A DNA stretch of 64,000 nt, taken from NCBI GenBank assembly GCA_015863215.1, contig JACBXN010000088.1:1-64000 (forward strand). Reading direction: 5' to 3'. Shown piece after piece: positions 18,019-26,457 of this stretch (position 1 is its first letter; the number at the start of each line of letters is the position of its first letter). Made by a program: the position numbers and the translations under genes. The DNA comes from Aerococcaceae bacterium DSM 111176 (GTDB lineage Bacteria; Bacillota; Bacilli; Lactobacillales; Aerococcaceae). Under the pieces are notes generated by a model, which was not told the origin of the DNA, made no database searches, and saw only the letters and a program-made list of their open reading frames with translations.

Positions 18019-18310
18019 AGTAGCACAACCAATGTCACTCATTAAAAATAAGCAAGAGCAGTGTCGTGATCAATGACACTACTACCTTCAGGTTTCGAGT
18101 AGTGTCCCTATCAGTGACACTACTCCCTTCAGGTTTTGAGTAGTGTCCTAGTCAGTGACACTACTCTCTTCAGGTTTTGAGTAGTGTCCCAATCAAGGAC
18201 TCTATTACCTTCAGGTTTTGAGTAGTGTCCCAATCAATGACACTACTCCCTTCAGTTTTTGAGTAGTGTCCCAATCAATGACACTACTCCCTTAAGAATA
18301 TGAATAGTGG
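18019..18310. repeat. Tandem hairpin array, 41-base period, about 7 units
   Basis: AGTGTC recurs at 18060, 18101, 18142, 18183, 18224 and 18265, exactly 41 bases apart. A degenerate unit lies before (18019) and a partial one after (18306). Each unit is GAGTAGTGTC, a 9-base loop, GACACTACTC, then a linker like CCTTCAGGTTTT. The arms pair over 10 bases in the best units. It lies between convergent genes and holds no reading frame with a binding site. Confidence 0.9.
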
Positions 18311-18362
18311 TCGATTTTCTGTATCGATGAGACAACTTGGTCCATTAAACTCAAATCCCCCC

Positions 18363-18401
18363 AAAACAAAAAGCGAAGGAATGCTTCACTCCTTCGCTTC
18401 T
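18363..18401 (-). terminator. Terminator of truA and the following gene
   Basis: Minus-strand AGCGAAGGA/TCCTTCGCT stem followed by TTTTTG. Confidence 0.85.
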
Positions 18402-18426
18402 CTTCTTATCCAAATCAGTAAAACTA

Positions 18427-18894
18427 TTATTGCTCTGGCATTTGACGATATAACTCAATTTGCTTTTCATAATTCTTTATCATTTTTGGCTTTTGTCTCA
18501 CCAATTGACTCAAAGCTTGTCTTAATTGATCTGGGTCATCAACGAAATCAACTTGTTCTTTTTGATACATGATCTCATCATTGATTAAATAGTTATCAAA
18601 TTTACCACTGATTTCATCTAATTGACGAATAATTTGTCCTTTTATATTTTGAACACGGCGTGGCTTCAAACTTTCCATTTGAGGAATCCAACCAAGCATC
18701 TCTCGAAACGATAAATACCTGGTCATTTGTCCATTGTCTACCCGGCAATATTCTTTAGTAAAAGGAGTGATACCAGGATGCGTTCCGTGAATTTGATAAA
18801 AACCATCAAACAACTCATATTCATTCGCATATGTTTCAGGTAAAAAATCTCGCTTTAATTTAAAAGTTGGATCTGGCCCAACTAATTCAGCCAC
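18427..18894 (-). CDS. Unknown protein downstream of truA; start uncertain
   Basis: From the GTG at 18894 the product has 155 residues (MAELVGPDPTFKLKRDF...). It is Glu/Gln/Arg-rich with a helical C-terminal half, and I do not recognise it. The frame stays open for 21 further codons to 18957, reading IIEAETPQILSLFEHEDG, which looks like genuine protein. A perfect AGGAGG lies at 18961-18966, 6 bases from an ATC and 3 from an ATT, with no ATG, GTG or TTG there. The true start is therefore either non-canonical at 18954 or the GTG. The gene follows truA by 18-78 bases and is cotranscribed with it. Confidence 0.7.
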   Translation of the reverse strand: MAELVGPDPTFKLKRDFLPETYANEYELFDGFYQIHGTHPGITPFTKEYCRVDNGQMTRYLSFREMLGWIPQMESLKPRRVQNIKGQIIRQLDEISGKFDNYLINDEIMYQKEQVDFVDDPDQLRQALSQLVRQKPKMIKNYEKQIELYRQMPEQ

Positions 18895-18972
18895 CCATTT
18901 CTTCCCGTCTTCATGCTCAAATAACGATAAAATTTGTGGTGTTTCCGCTTCGATAATATCCCTCCTGTATTA

Positions 18973-19758
18973 TTACAATGTATAAGCATCTGGCCCGGAA
19001 AATGGGTCTTCAGAATAACCGACTTCCATCATATACAAACCATTCCCATTTGCTGTCGGACCCGCTTCATTACGGTCCATCACTTTAAGCAGTCTCTCTA
19101 ACTCATCCACAGGCTTTAACCCATCTCCAATTTGCAACAACGTCCCCACTAAAATACGAATCATATTATATAGGAAACCATTACCTTTGAATTCAAATAT
19201 AAAATGAGGCGCATCATAAGTGACCGACGCCTCATAAATTGTCCGAACTAAATTGGTTTTGTCAGTCTTCGTCGAACAAAAACTGGTAAAGTCATGCGTT
19301 CCCACAATAAATTCAATCGCTTCTTGCATACGCTCAATATCACAGCGGTAAGGATGATGCAAACTATACAGCCTAGTAAATGGATCTGGGAATCGCTCAT
19401 TATTAACCACAAAACGATACGTTTTAGAAATAGCTGAATACCTCGCATGAAAATCTTCTGCAACAAGCGCAGCCGCATTCACCCGAATATCATCCGGTAA
19501 AATACTGTTGAGGGCTCGAAGGAGATTCTCCGGTCTAATTTCAGCTGGATAATCGAATTGGACCACTTGACCTTTAGCATGAACGCCCGAATCGGTCCGT
19601 CCAGACCCAATCGTTGGAATAAATTGATCTTTAGGCAGTTTCGCCATTAATTGGAGCGCTTTTTCTATTTGACTTTGAATACTTGGGCCATTGGGTTGAA
19701 CTTGATAGCCAACATAATTAGTCCCATCATATTCTACTCGAATTGCATAACTTTGCAT
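18973..19758 (-). CDS. truA: tRNA pseudouridine(38-40) synthase
   Basis: Converts U38, U39 and U40 of the tRNA anticodon arm to pseudouridine. The catalytic Asp is D56 in GSGRTDSGVHA. The second conserved block FCSTKTDKTN and the C-terminal GNGFLYNMIRILVGTL are intact. Its 261 residues fit the family. It is the last member of the conserved ecfA1-ecfA2-ecfT-truA string, 9 bases after ecfT. Confidence 0.96.
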   Translation of the reverse strand: MQSYAIRVEYDGTNYVGYQVQPNGPSIQSQIEKALQLMAKLPKDQFIPTIGSGRTDSGVHAKGQVVQFDYPAEIRPENLLRALNSILPDDIRVNAAALVAEDFHARYSAISKTYRFVVNNERFPDPFTRLYSLHHPYRCDIERMQEAIEFIVGTHDFTSFCSTKTDKTNLVRTIYEASVTYDAPHFIFEFKGNGFLYNMIRILVGTLLQIGDGLKPVDELERLLKVMDRNEAGPTANGNGLYMMEVGYSEDPFSGPDAYTL

Positions 19759-19767
19759 CAGACACTC

Positions 19768-20571
19768 CTAAATCATAAAATCAATGACGATAATCGCTAG
19801 CGTCATTAAAACTGTCAATAAACCAGCCATTAAATCAATACGGCTATAAGCTAATTGACGGTACTTAGTACGCCCTTCACCACCACGATAACCACGCGCT
19901 TCCATCGCATTCGCCATCTCATCTGCACGATTAAAGGCACTCACAAAGAGTGGCACTAAAATCGGAACGAATGCTTTAACACGGTCAAGGAAACTACCTT
20001 GGTCAAACTCGACACCACGCGACTTTTGCGCATTCATAATTTTTTGTGTCTCATCCATTAAAGTTGGAACATAACGTAAGGCAATCGACATCATCAATGC
20101 CACTTCGTGTGTTGGAAATCCAAAACGTTCTAGTGGACGGAGTAAATGTTCAATGCCATCCGTTAATTCTAAAGGTGACGTTGTTAACGTTAAAATCGTC
20201 GACATCATAATAATTAACACTAAACGAACGAAGATAAGTACCCCATTTATTAATCCAGCAGAAGTAACCGCAATCGGTCCCCATTGGAAATAAACAGTTC
20301 CTCCAGTTGAAAATAGCACTTGGAAGACAACCGTAAAGAGAATTAACCAAATCATTGGTCTAATCCCTCGAAGGAATACACCTAAATCAATCCCAGTTAA
20401 CGAAACAGCCGTCACAATAAAGGCAATGAGTAACACATAGCTCATCCAACTATTAGCCATAAATACCAATATAATAAAGAAGAAACTTAAAATTAATTTC
20501 GTCCGCGGATCCAGATGATGAATGATTGAGTTGCCTTGAATATAACGGCCAATTAATACATTATCAAACAT
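19768..20571 (-). CDS. ecfT: Energy-coupling factor transporter transmembrane protein EcfT
   Basis: EcfT is the membrane scaffold that couples the two EcfA ATPases to interchangeable vitamin-binding S components. The protein (267 residues) has about five membrane segments and two coupling motifs, SRG in NAQKSRGVEF and ARG in MEARGYRGG, which contact the ATPases. Its start overlaps the ecfA2 stop by 8 bases. S components encoded in this window (1300-1863 and queT) are likely partners. Confidence 0.95.
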   Translation of the reverse strand: MFDNVLIGRYIQGNSIIHHLDPRTKLILSFFFIILVFMANSWMSYVLLIAFIVTAVSLTGIDLGVFLRGIRPMIWLILFTVVFQVLFSTGGTVYFQWGPIAVTSAGLINGVLIFVRLVLIIMMSTILTLTTSPLELTDGIEHLLRPLERFGFPTHEVALMMSIALRYVPTLMDETQKIMNAQKSRGVEFDQGSFLDRVKAFVPILVPLFVSAFNRADEMANAMEARGYRGGEGRTKYRQLAYSRIDLMAGLLTVLMTLAIIVIDFMI

Positions 20572-21460
20572 GTGTCTCCCCCGTTTCTAGGCGTACTTTT
20601 TCAGCAATTAAAAGTTCTGCCACTTCCTCAACAGTGATTGGAACATCCTCAGACTGCATAATATCACGGCCTAATGCCTCTTCAATCTTTTGCACAAAGG
20701 AAGCTGTATGTGGCAAGTCCAATTGCTTCGATTTTAAAAATTCAGGCGCATTAAAAATTTCTCTCGTTGCCCCTGTTTTAACAATTTCTCCACCATCAAA
20801 AACAATCACATTGTCAGCATAAGTCGCCACATCATCCATTTGATGCGAAACCATAATAACCGTCAACTGTTCCTGTTCTTGAAGTCTCATAAACATATCC
20901 ATCATTTGGTGATGCCCATAAGGGTCTAAACCAGCAGTTGGTTCATCTAAAACCAATACTTCCGGATTTTGCGCTAACACACCAGCAATCGCAACACGGC
21001 GCATTTGCCCACCACTTAGTTCAAAAGGCGAACGTTGGTACACTTCTTCTGGTAGACCGACGAGTTTTAATTTTTCCAAAGCAACTGCTTCGGCTTCTTC
21101 CTCCGTTAGACCGAAATTCATTGGTCCAAACATCACGTCTTTTAAAACTGTCTCCTCAAATAATTGAGATTCTGGAAATTGGAAAACAACCCCTACTTTT
21201 TTACGGAGCCATTTTAGTGATTCATGCTTTGAATCGGCTGTGAATTTCTCACCAAATAAATAAAGAGAACCTTGAGTTGGTCGAACTAACGCATTTAAAT
21301 GCTGGATAAACGTTGATTTCCCCGAACCCGTATGTCCAATGACTGCCGTGATTTGTTTATCTGGAATTTTAACTGAAATATCTTTCAGAGCATGCGTCGC
21401 AAAAGGTGTCCCTTGATTATACACATGACTTACACTTTCAAATACGATTGACTGATCCAT
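20564..21460 (-). CDS. ecfA2: Energy-coupling factor ATPase EcfA2
   Basis: One of two non-identical ATPases of the ECF module. It has Walker A GHTGSGKST, the Q-loop in VVFQFPESQLF, signature LSGGQMRR, and Walker B VLVLDEPTAGLD with the switch His in VSHQMDD. The 298-residue length includes the usual C-terminal extension. The start overlaps the end of ecfA1 by 31 bases, suggesting translational coupling; an AGAGGAGG site lies inside the upstream gene. Confidence 0.95.
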   Translation of the reverse strand: MDQSIVFESVSHVYNQGTPFATHALKDISVKIPDKQITAVIGHTGSGKSTFIQHLNALVRPTQGSLYLFGEKFTADSKHESLKWLRKKVGVVFQFPESQLFEETVLKDVMFGPMNFGLTEEEAEAVALEKLKLVGLPEEVYQRSPFELSGGQMRRVAIAGVLAQNPEVLVLDEPTAGLDPYGHHQMMDMFMRLQEQEQLTVIMVSHQMDDVATYADNVIVFDGGEIVKTGATREIFNAPEFLKSKQLDLPHTASFVQKIEEALGRDIMQSEDVPITVEEVAELLIAEKVRLETGETHV

Positions 21461-22266
21461 TGAACTAGTTCCTCCTCTGTTAAATATTTATCTGGCACTT
21501 CCACGCCCAATCCCTTCAAATTAGCCTGTAACTTTTCAGCAAAAGGCAAGTCTAACCCCATTTGAATTAATCCCTCACCAATACTAAAAACAGCCTCTGG
21601 TACGGCAATATCCTGAATTTCTCCATCTTTAAGAACCATAATACGGTCCGCTCTAGCGGCTTCCTCAATATCATGGGTAATCGAAATAACCGTTAAATCA
21701 TGGGCTTCCCTTAAAGCATCAATGACCTTAATCACTTCACGGCGCCCCTTAGGATCCAACATCGCCGTCGCCTCATCTAAAATAATGACATCTGGGCGTA
21801 AAGCATAAACGCTAGCAACTGCCACGCGCTGCTTTTGACCACCCGATAATTTAGCCGGCTCACGGTCAACGAACTGTGACATATTAACCATTTCAAGCGC
21901 TTCTTGAACACGAGGAATCATCTCTTCACGCGGCACACCTTTATTTTCCAGGCCAAAAGCCACATCATCCTCAACCGTCGCCCCAACAAATTGGTTATCC
22001 GGATTTTGAAACACCATACCGACAATTGAGCGAACATACCACACCGACTCTTCGGACAATACCGCATCATTTACCTTAATTGTTCCCTGTTGTGGCACCA
22101 ATAAGCCATTAATCATCTTTGCAAGCGTTGATTTACCAGAGCCATTTGGACCAATAATTGCCAGCCATTCCCCCCGTTTAACCTCAAAGGAAACATCTTT
22201 TAGCACATTGTTAGCATCTTCTTCATAGCTAAATGTTAAATTTTTTATCTCAATAATGTTATCCAC
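21430..22266 (-). CDS. ecfA1: Energy-coupling factor ATPase EcfA1
   Basis: Partner ATPase of EcfA2. Walker A is GPNGSGKST, with Q-loop GMVFQNPDNQF, signature LSGGQKQR, Walker B VIILDEATAMLD and switch His in SITHDIEEA. In group II ECF systems the first ATPase often has ATAMLD instead of PTAGLD, as here. It opens the operon; the usual upstream neighbour rplQ is displaced to 35433. Confidence 0.95.
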   Translation of the reverse strand: MDNIIEIKNLTFSYEEDANNVLKDVSFEVKRGEWLAIIGPNGSGKSTLAKMINGLLVPQQGTIKVNDAVLSEESVWYVRSIVGMVFQNPDNQFVGATVEDDVAFGLENKGVPREEMIPRVQEALEMVNMSQFVDREPAKLSGGQKQRVAVASVYALRPDVIILDEATAMLDPKGRREVIKVIDALREAHDLTVISITHDIEEAARADRIMVLKDGEIQDIAVPEAVFSIGEGLIQMGLDLPFAEKLQANLKGLGVEVPDKYLTEEELVQWISQSYLKV

Positions 22267-22403
22267 AATGACTACTCCTTTAAATTTTATGCCATCCCAT
22301 TATACCACATAGCCCCCTAAACGTAAGTAACAGACCCCTTTTTCTTCAAAAGTATGGCTCAATTAATAAGGGATTCCCCCACATTCCATAGCTAATAAAA
22401 ATA

Positions 22404-22570
22404 TAGTCACACCCGTGGCAAAGAAATAGGGAAAGTTTCTTGTTTCATCGTGATGATTTTCCCTAAATCCTCATAAATAGGGAAAATCAATTAAATTTAG
22501 TTAACGATTTTCCCTCAATCCCAATAAATAGGGATAATCTTTCGATTTTAGTTAACAATTTTCCCTCGGA
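22404..22570. repeat. Tandem hairpin array, 51-base period, about 3 units
   Basis: AATAGGGA-type cores begin at 22425, 22476 and 22527, exactly 51 bases apart. GATTTTCCCT recurs at 22455 and 22506, with AATTTTCCCT at 22557. The best unit pairs GATTTTCCCT with AGGGAAAATC across a 14-base loop; linkers end in TTTAGTTAAC. The array fills the 374-base gap between ecfA1 and the SRPBCC gene; nothing else is seen there except a terminator. Confidence 0.88.
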
Positions 22571-22597
22571 CACCCTGTCCACAAATTTTCCCAGAAA

Positions 22598-22633
22598 CAA
22601 AAAAACCGAAAATCCTAAGTTGGGATAGTCGGT
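22598..22633 (-). terminator. Terminator of the SRPBCC gene
   Basis: Minus-strand ACCGACTATCC/GGATTTTCGGT imperfect stem followed by TTTTTTTG. Confidence 0.75.
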
Positions 22634-22640
22634 TATTAAT

Positions 22641-23117
22641 CTATTTAATATCAAAATTTCCCAGATAAAATTCTCGTAATTCTGCCGCATTATCAGGCCA
22701 TTCAGGCGTTCGGCCATCTACTAACATCTTTAACGCATCCAAACAACGATGCCATCCCGCCGCAGTTGGTGCTGCCCAAGACGGATCATCAAATGTATGA
22801 CGGAAAATCATGCGACTACCTTCAGTATCTTCTTGAACTTCAATATGCAACAAATCATCCACTTCACGAAAGGCAAACACACGTGGGGGTTCAAACAGTG
22901 TAATCACAGCATGATACTTTTCACCTTCACCATCATCAAAATGTATCAGCCCACCTTCTTTCAGCTCCATCTCACCTGTGGCAAAGGGATACCATTGAAT
23001 AAAATATTCAGGCTGAGTTACATGATAAAAGACACTCTCTTTGTCCTGCATAAAATAGCGTTCAAACTCTATAACATAACGCCCATCATTTTTAAATAGT
23101 TTACCGAATTCGTTCAT
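22641..23117 (-). CDS. SRPBCC-domain (AHSA1-like) protein
   Basis: A 158-residue START-like cavity protein. FMQDKESVFYHVTQPEYFIQW at the front and the closing helix AAGWHRCLDALKMLV are typical of the Aha1-C/AHSA1 type. The ligand and role are unknown; many relatives sit in uncharacterised single-gene units. It has its own terminator. Confidence 0.82.
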   Translation of the reverse strand: MNEFGKLFKNDGRYVIEFERYFMQDKESVFYHVTQPEYFIQWYPFATGEMELKEGGLIHFDDGEGEKYHAVITLFEPPRVFAFREVDDLLHIEVQEDTEGSRMIFRHTFDDPSWAAPTAAGWHRCLDALKMLVDGRTPEWPDNAAELREFYLGNFDIK

Positions 23118-23225
23118 TCTTCTACCTCACACTAGCTTTTACTCCACTATAAACTTTAACAAACTGTTTAATCAAATAATAAACTCTGATATCGTGAAAT
23201 AGAATTAGATAGGAATCAACGCAGA

Positions 23226-23636
23226 TTATTCATTTGAAACACTAAACATAGTTCCCTGAAATTTTGCGACTACTTTTCCAGAATCTTGATCTATCACTTC
23301 AGCTTCAACCACCGATAATTGACGGCCCGGCTTAATCACCCAAGCATTCGCCATAAATTTACGACCAGCCGCTGGTCGCAGCAAATTAACCTTAAACTCT
23401 ACTGACACCACATCGGTATCCTCCGGCATCATCGTCAAAGCTGCATAACCAGCCGCACTATCAGCAATTGTTGTCGTCGCGCCAGCGTGCATAAATCCTG
23501 CTTGTTGGGACAATTGACCATTATTTTCAATGGAAATACTGACTTTGCCTTCTTCCACAGATTCCAATTCCGCACCAATATGCTGCATAAATACCTGTTT
23601 ATCAAAACTTTCTTTAATTCGAGTGTATAGATTCAT
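23226..23636 (-). CDS. PaaI-family hotdog thioesterase
   Basis: A hotdog-fold protein of 136 residues. QQAGFMHAGATTTIADSAAGYAAL holds the HGG-like segment (HAGA) and the conserved Asp. The substrate is presumably an acyl- or aryl-CoA. It is a single gene with an AGGAGG binding site, 109 bases upstream of the SRPBCC gene on the same strand. Confidence 0.88.
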   Translation of the reverse strand: MNLYTRIKESFDKQVFMQHIGAELESVEEGKVSISIENNGQLSQQAGFMHAGATTTIADSAAGYAALTMMPEDTDVVSVEFKVNLLRPAAGRKFMANAWVIKPGRQLSVVEAEVIDQDSGKVVAKFQGTMFSVSNE

Positions 23637-23781
23637 CGTTGTCCTCCTAAGTTTGTATATTTTTATACAAAGCGCTTACATTTATAATAACAGACCACTC
23701 TATTATGTGTAATAACAAATAATTAACCTATCTATAATTACAATTTATAGCCAGTACTGTTGTAAAAGTATATTAACCACG

Positions 23782-23820
23782 CAAAAAACCGAACACCCTA
23801 TCAAAAGATAGAATATTCGG
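23782..23820 (-). terminator. Terminator-like hairpin below the V-ATPase operon
   Basis: Minus-strand CCGAATATTCTATC/GATAGGGTGTTCGG with a TTTT loop, followed by TTTTTTG. It is the first terminator after ntpD and lies beyond the hairpin array and the inverted-repeat element. Confidence 0.75.
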
Positions 23821-23889
23821 CTTAAATAACTCATTTTGTTGGTTGTTCAAGAAAATATTTAGAAACAACCAACACATTTTCGAAATAAA

Positions 23890-24038
23890 CCTAATGGGTA
23901 ATAACTTCAGTAATTCTGAAAGTTATTATTCAAATCACATCGATTCGGATAACAACCTCAATAATTATACAAGTTATTACTCAAAACAACTCGATTCGGA
24001 TAACAACTTCAATAATTATACAAGTTGTTACTCAAATC
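23890..24038. repeat. Tandem hairpin array, 51-base period, 3 units, with arm covariation
   Basis: Units start at 23890, 23941 and 23992, with CGATTCGGAT in two of them. Arms are AATAACTT/AAGTTATT in the first and AACAACTT/AAGTTGTT in the third, so a change in one arm is matched in the other. A TTG-started frame of 66 codons runs through it only because 51 is a multiple of 3. Confidence 0.85.
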
Positions 24039-24103
24039 CTTAATTACTTCCCTAATAGATACTAGATTGATAAATACACCAATCCAAATTTCTCTACACA
24101 CTT

Positions 24104-24401
24104 GTATATCGAAGAGGCCGGAGGCATTCATTTGCCGTGAAATATTGGATTCCTTGCGTATTAGAAGCTGTGCGCCCGAAGGGGGCTACAGATTCAATAG
24201 CAAGGAAAGTCTGTAGCTCCTCTCGTCAGAGAGTACTAAATCTGAAATAATTTAAATCTAATTTTATCATTACTTGCATTAAATCGTTTTACTGCAGATA
24301 TTCCCGCATGTAAGTCCGTAATTGCTAAAGCAACAACGGACTCAGCAAGCGAAAGACGTTCCCACGGCAATAAATGAATGCCTCCGGCCTCGAAGATATA
24401 C
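24104..24401. mobile_element. MITE-like element with terminal inverted repeats
   Basis: A left arm of about 36 bases (24104-24138) and a right arm (24363-24401) are inverted copies sharing the core AGGCCGGAGGCATTCATTT, with small differences (GAAG/TTCG and an extra ATT). The inside holds further pairs: TTCCTTGC/GCAAGGAA, and GTCCGT-TTGC/GCAA-ACGGAC. No reading frame is present. It ends 8 bases from the ntpD stop. It could be a non-autonomous transposon or a folded RNA tail of the operon. Confidence 0.65.
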
Positions 24402-24409
24402 GTATCTAC

Positions 24410-25069
24410 CTACTCTTCCTCAAACTCATCCTCTTCCTGATCAAAATCTTTGATCTTCATCAAGCGCGTAATTTCTGCACGCTCATTTTCAGATAACTTC
24501 ATTTGAATCATCTTAATCGTATCTTCCAAATCTGGAATCGTCGATTCCTTCAATGAATTAACACGACGACGTGTTCGCTCAATCTCATTGGCCAACAATT
24601 GTGTCTTCTTCTCCAACTCTGCCAACTTTAACATTTTAGGCAATAGTTCTTGATACGACACCAACGCTTCATCCAAATCGGCATTCGAATAAATATAACC
24701 ATAACGCAGCGGCTCCGTAATCTCACCACTATCCGACTTACTTGTAAACTGCATTGTTGGGACATGGACACTCATCATATTTTCAGGTTTTACCTTTACA
24801 ATCGTGTCTTCACCTTGTCCAATCGCAATCTGGTCTAAATATTCTTCATGCACAAAGGCTTTAGCTAAGGCAAAAGTCTGCATTTCTTTCTTCATCAATG
24901 CTTCGACTTCTTGGCGGTATTGGTTATTTTCACGGGCCAAGTCGATAAAGTAGCGCATCAAACCATCATGTTTATCCTTTAAAATATCATGACCACGGCT
25001 GGCTAAGGCGAGGCGTTCTTTCAAACGCGCTAGCTCCATCCGGGTTGGATTGACATTTAAAATTGCCAT
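24410..25069 (-). CDS. ntpD: V-type ATPase subunit D (central stalk)
   Basis: Forms the rotating coiled-coil shaft inside the A3B3 head. The start NVNPTRMELARLKERLALASRGHDILKDK is the family signature. Long N- and C-terminal helices frame a variable middle, and the end is an acidic tail. Length 219 is usual. It is the last gene of the operon, 2 bases after ntpB. E. hirae continues with ntpH and ntpJ here; this operon stops. Confidence 0.95.
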   Translation of the reverse strand: MAILNVNPTRMELARLKERLALASRGHDILKDKHDGLMRYFIDLARENNQYRQEVEALMKKEMQTFALAKAFVHEEYLDQIAIGQGEDTIVKVKPENMMSVHVPTMQFTSKSDSGEITEPLRYGYIYSNADLDEALVSYQELLPKMLKLAELEKKTQLLANEIERTRRRVNSLKESTIPDLEDTIKMIQMKLSENERAEITRLMKIKDFDQEEDEFEEE

Positions 25070-25071
25070 GA

Positions 25072-26457
25072 CTAGACCTCCTCGCTATTTTGAGGGAGGT
25101 ATTTCTCGATTTGAGCTTCACTAATACGCGTTAATTCGGATGTTGGTAAGATGGATAGTAATTCCCATCCTAATTCCAGCGTTTCTTCAATCGTCCGGTT
25201 TGTTTGGAATCCTTGGTTAACATAACGCGACTCGAAGGCATCCGCAAATTCTAAGTACTTCAAGTCAATTTCAGTCAGTGCCGAGTCCCCTAATACAGAG
25301 GCTAAGTTTTTAGCTTCTTTACCTTGGGCATAGGCTGAGAAGATTTGGTTCATTGTTGATGCATGGTCTTCTCTTGTTTTCCCTTCACCAATCCCATTAT
25401 CTTTTAGACGAGATAATGACGGTAGGACATCAATCGGTGGTTTAATACCTTGATTATCCAAGTCACGGGAAAGTAAAATTTGTCCCTCCGTAATATACCC
25501 GGTTAAGTCAGGGATTGGATGGGTAATATCATCTTCTGGCATCGTAACAATTGGAATTTGTGTTACTGAACCAGTTGATCCATCAATACGTCCAGCGCGT
25601 TCATAAATTGTGGCTAGGTTCGTATATAAATACCCTGGGTAACCACGACGGCCAGGTACTTCACGGCGTGCTGCAGATACTTCACGTAACGCATTGGCAT
25701 AGTTCGTCATATCTGACATGATGACCAACACATGCATGCCTTTTTCAAAGGCTAAGTATTCTGCGGCCGTTAGTGCCATTTTCGGTGTCGCAACCCGTTC
25801 AATTGACGGGTCATTTGCTAAGTTGATAAAGACAACTGAGCGGTCGATGGCGCCTGTTTGAGTAAAATCATTAATGAAGAAGTCTGCCTCTTCATACGTT
25901 ACTCCAATCGCTGCAAAAACAACGGCGAATTTTTCATCGGAGTTGCGTACAGCGGCTTGTCGGGCTATTTGCGCAGCTAAATCCTGATGAGGCAATCCTG
26001 AGCCTGAAAAAATCGGTAACTTTTGACCACGGACGAGTGTATTTAGGTGGTCAATGGTTGAAATACCTGTTTGAACGAATTCATTGGGGTAACGGCGTTT
26101 CACCGGGTTAATGGCTTGACCGTTAATGTCGAGTGATTTCTCGGCAATTAATTCCGGGCCATCGTCGCTGATGCGCCCCATCCCGTCAAAACGGCGGCCA
26201 ATCATATCTTCAGAGACATCTAAGGTCAAAGGATGGCCAAGGAAGCGGACTTTAGTATCCATTTTATCGATTCCGGCAGATCCCTCAAATAATTGAACGA
26301 CTGCTTTATCTTTTTGGACTTCAAGTACTTGCCCGCGACGCGTATTGCCGTCGCCCATTTTCACATCGACTAATTCGTCATATTTAATCCCTTCAACGCC
26401 TTTGATAGTAATTAATGGGTCGACGATATCTGTAATATTTTTATAATCTTTGATCAC
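25072..26457 (-). CDS. ntpB: V-type ATPase subunit B (non-catalytic head)
   Basis: Regulatory nucleotide-site subunit of the A3B3 head, 461 residues. It lacks a P-loop and has [14 protein letters not shown] instead, as B subunits do. [20 protein letters not shown] is the conserved arm facing subunit A. The ATG directly abuts the ntpA stop, indicating tight coupling. Confidence 0.97.
   Translation of the reverse strand: MIKDYKNITDIVDPLITIKGVEGIKYDELVDVKMGDGNTRRGQVLEVQKDKAVVQLFEGSAGIDKMDTKVRFLGHPLTLDVSEDMIGRRFDGMGRISDDGPELIAEKSLDINGQAINPVKRRYPNEFVQTGISTIDHLNTLVRGQKLPIFSGSGLPHQDLAAQIARQAAVRNSDEKFAVVFAAIGVTYEEADFFINDFTQTGAIDRSVVFINLANDPSIERVATPKMALTAAEYLAFEKGMHVLVIMSDMTNYANALREVSAARREVPGRRGYPGYLYTNLATIYERAGRIDGSTGSVTQIPIVTMPEDDITHPIPDLTGYITEGQILLSRDLDNQGIKPPIDVLPSLSRLKDNGIGEGKTREDHASTMNQIFSAYAQGKEAKNLASVLGDSALTEIDLKYLEFADAFESRYVNQGFQTNRTIEETLELGWELLSILPTSELTRISEAQIEKYLPQNSEEV

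Noticed and set aside
18019-18310. Array considered as a CRISPR
   Set aside because: The whole 41-base unit repeats, so there are no unique spacers between direct repeats, and no cas genes are nearby.
22487-22717. Minus-strand 76-codon frame over the second hairpin array
   Set aside because: It overlaps the end of the SRPBCC gene, crosses its terminator and has no start signal; again 51 is a multiple of 3.
23843-24043. 66-codon + strand frame with repeated DSDNN-NNYTS peptides
   Set aside because: It starts with TTG without a binding site and runs through the 51-base hairpin array, whose period being a multiple of 3 keeps the frame open. The arm covariation points to structure, not protein.
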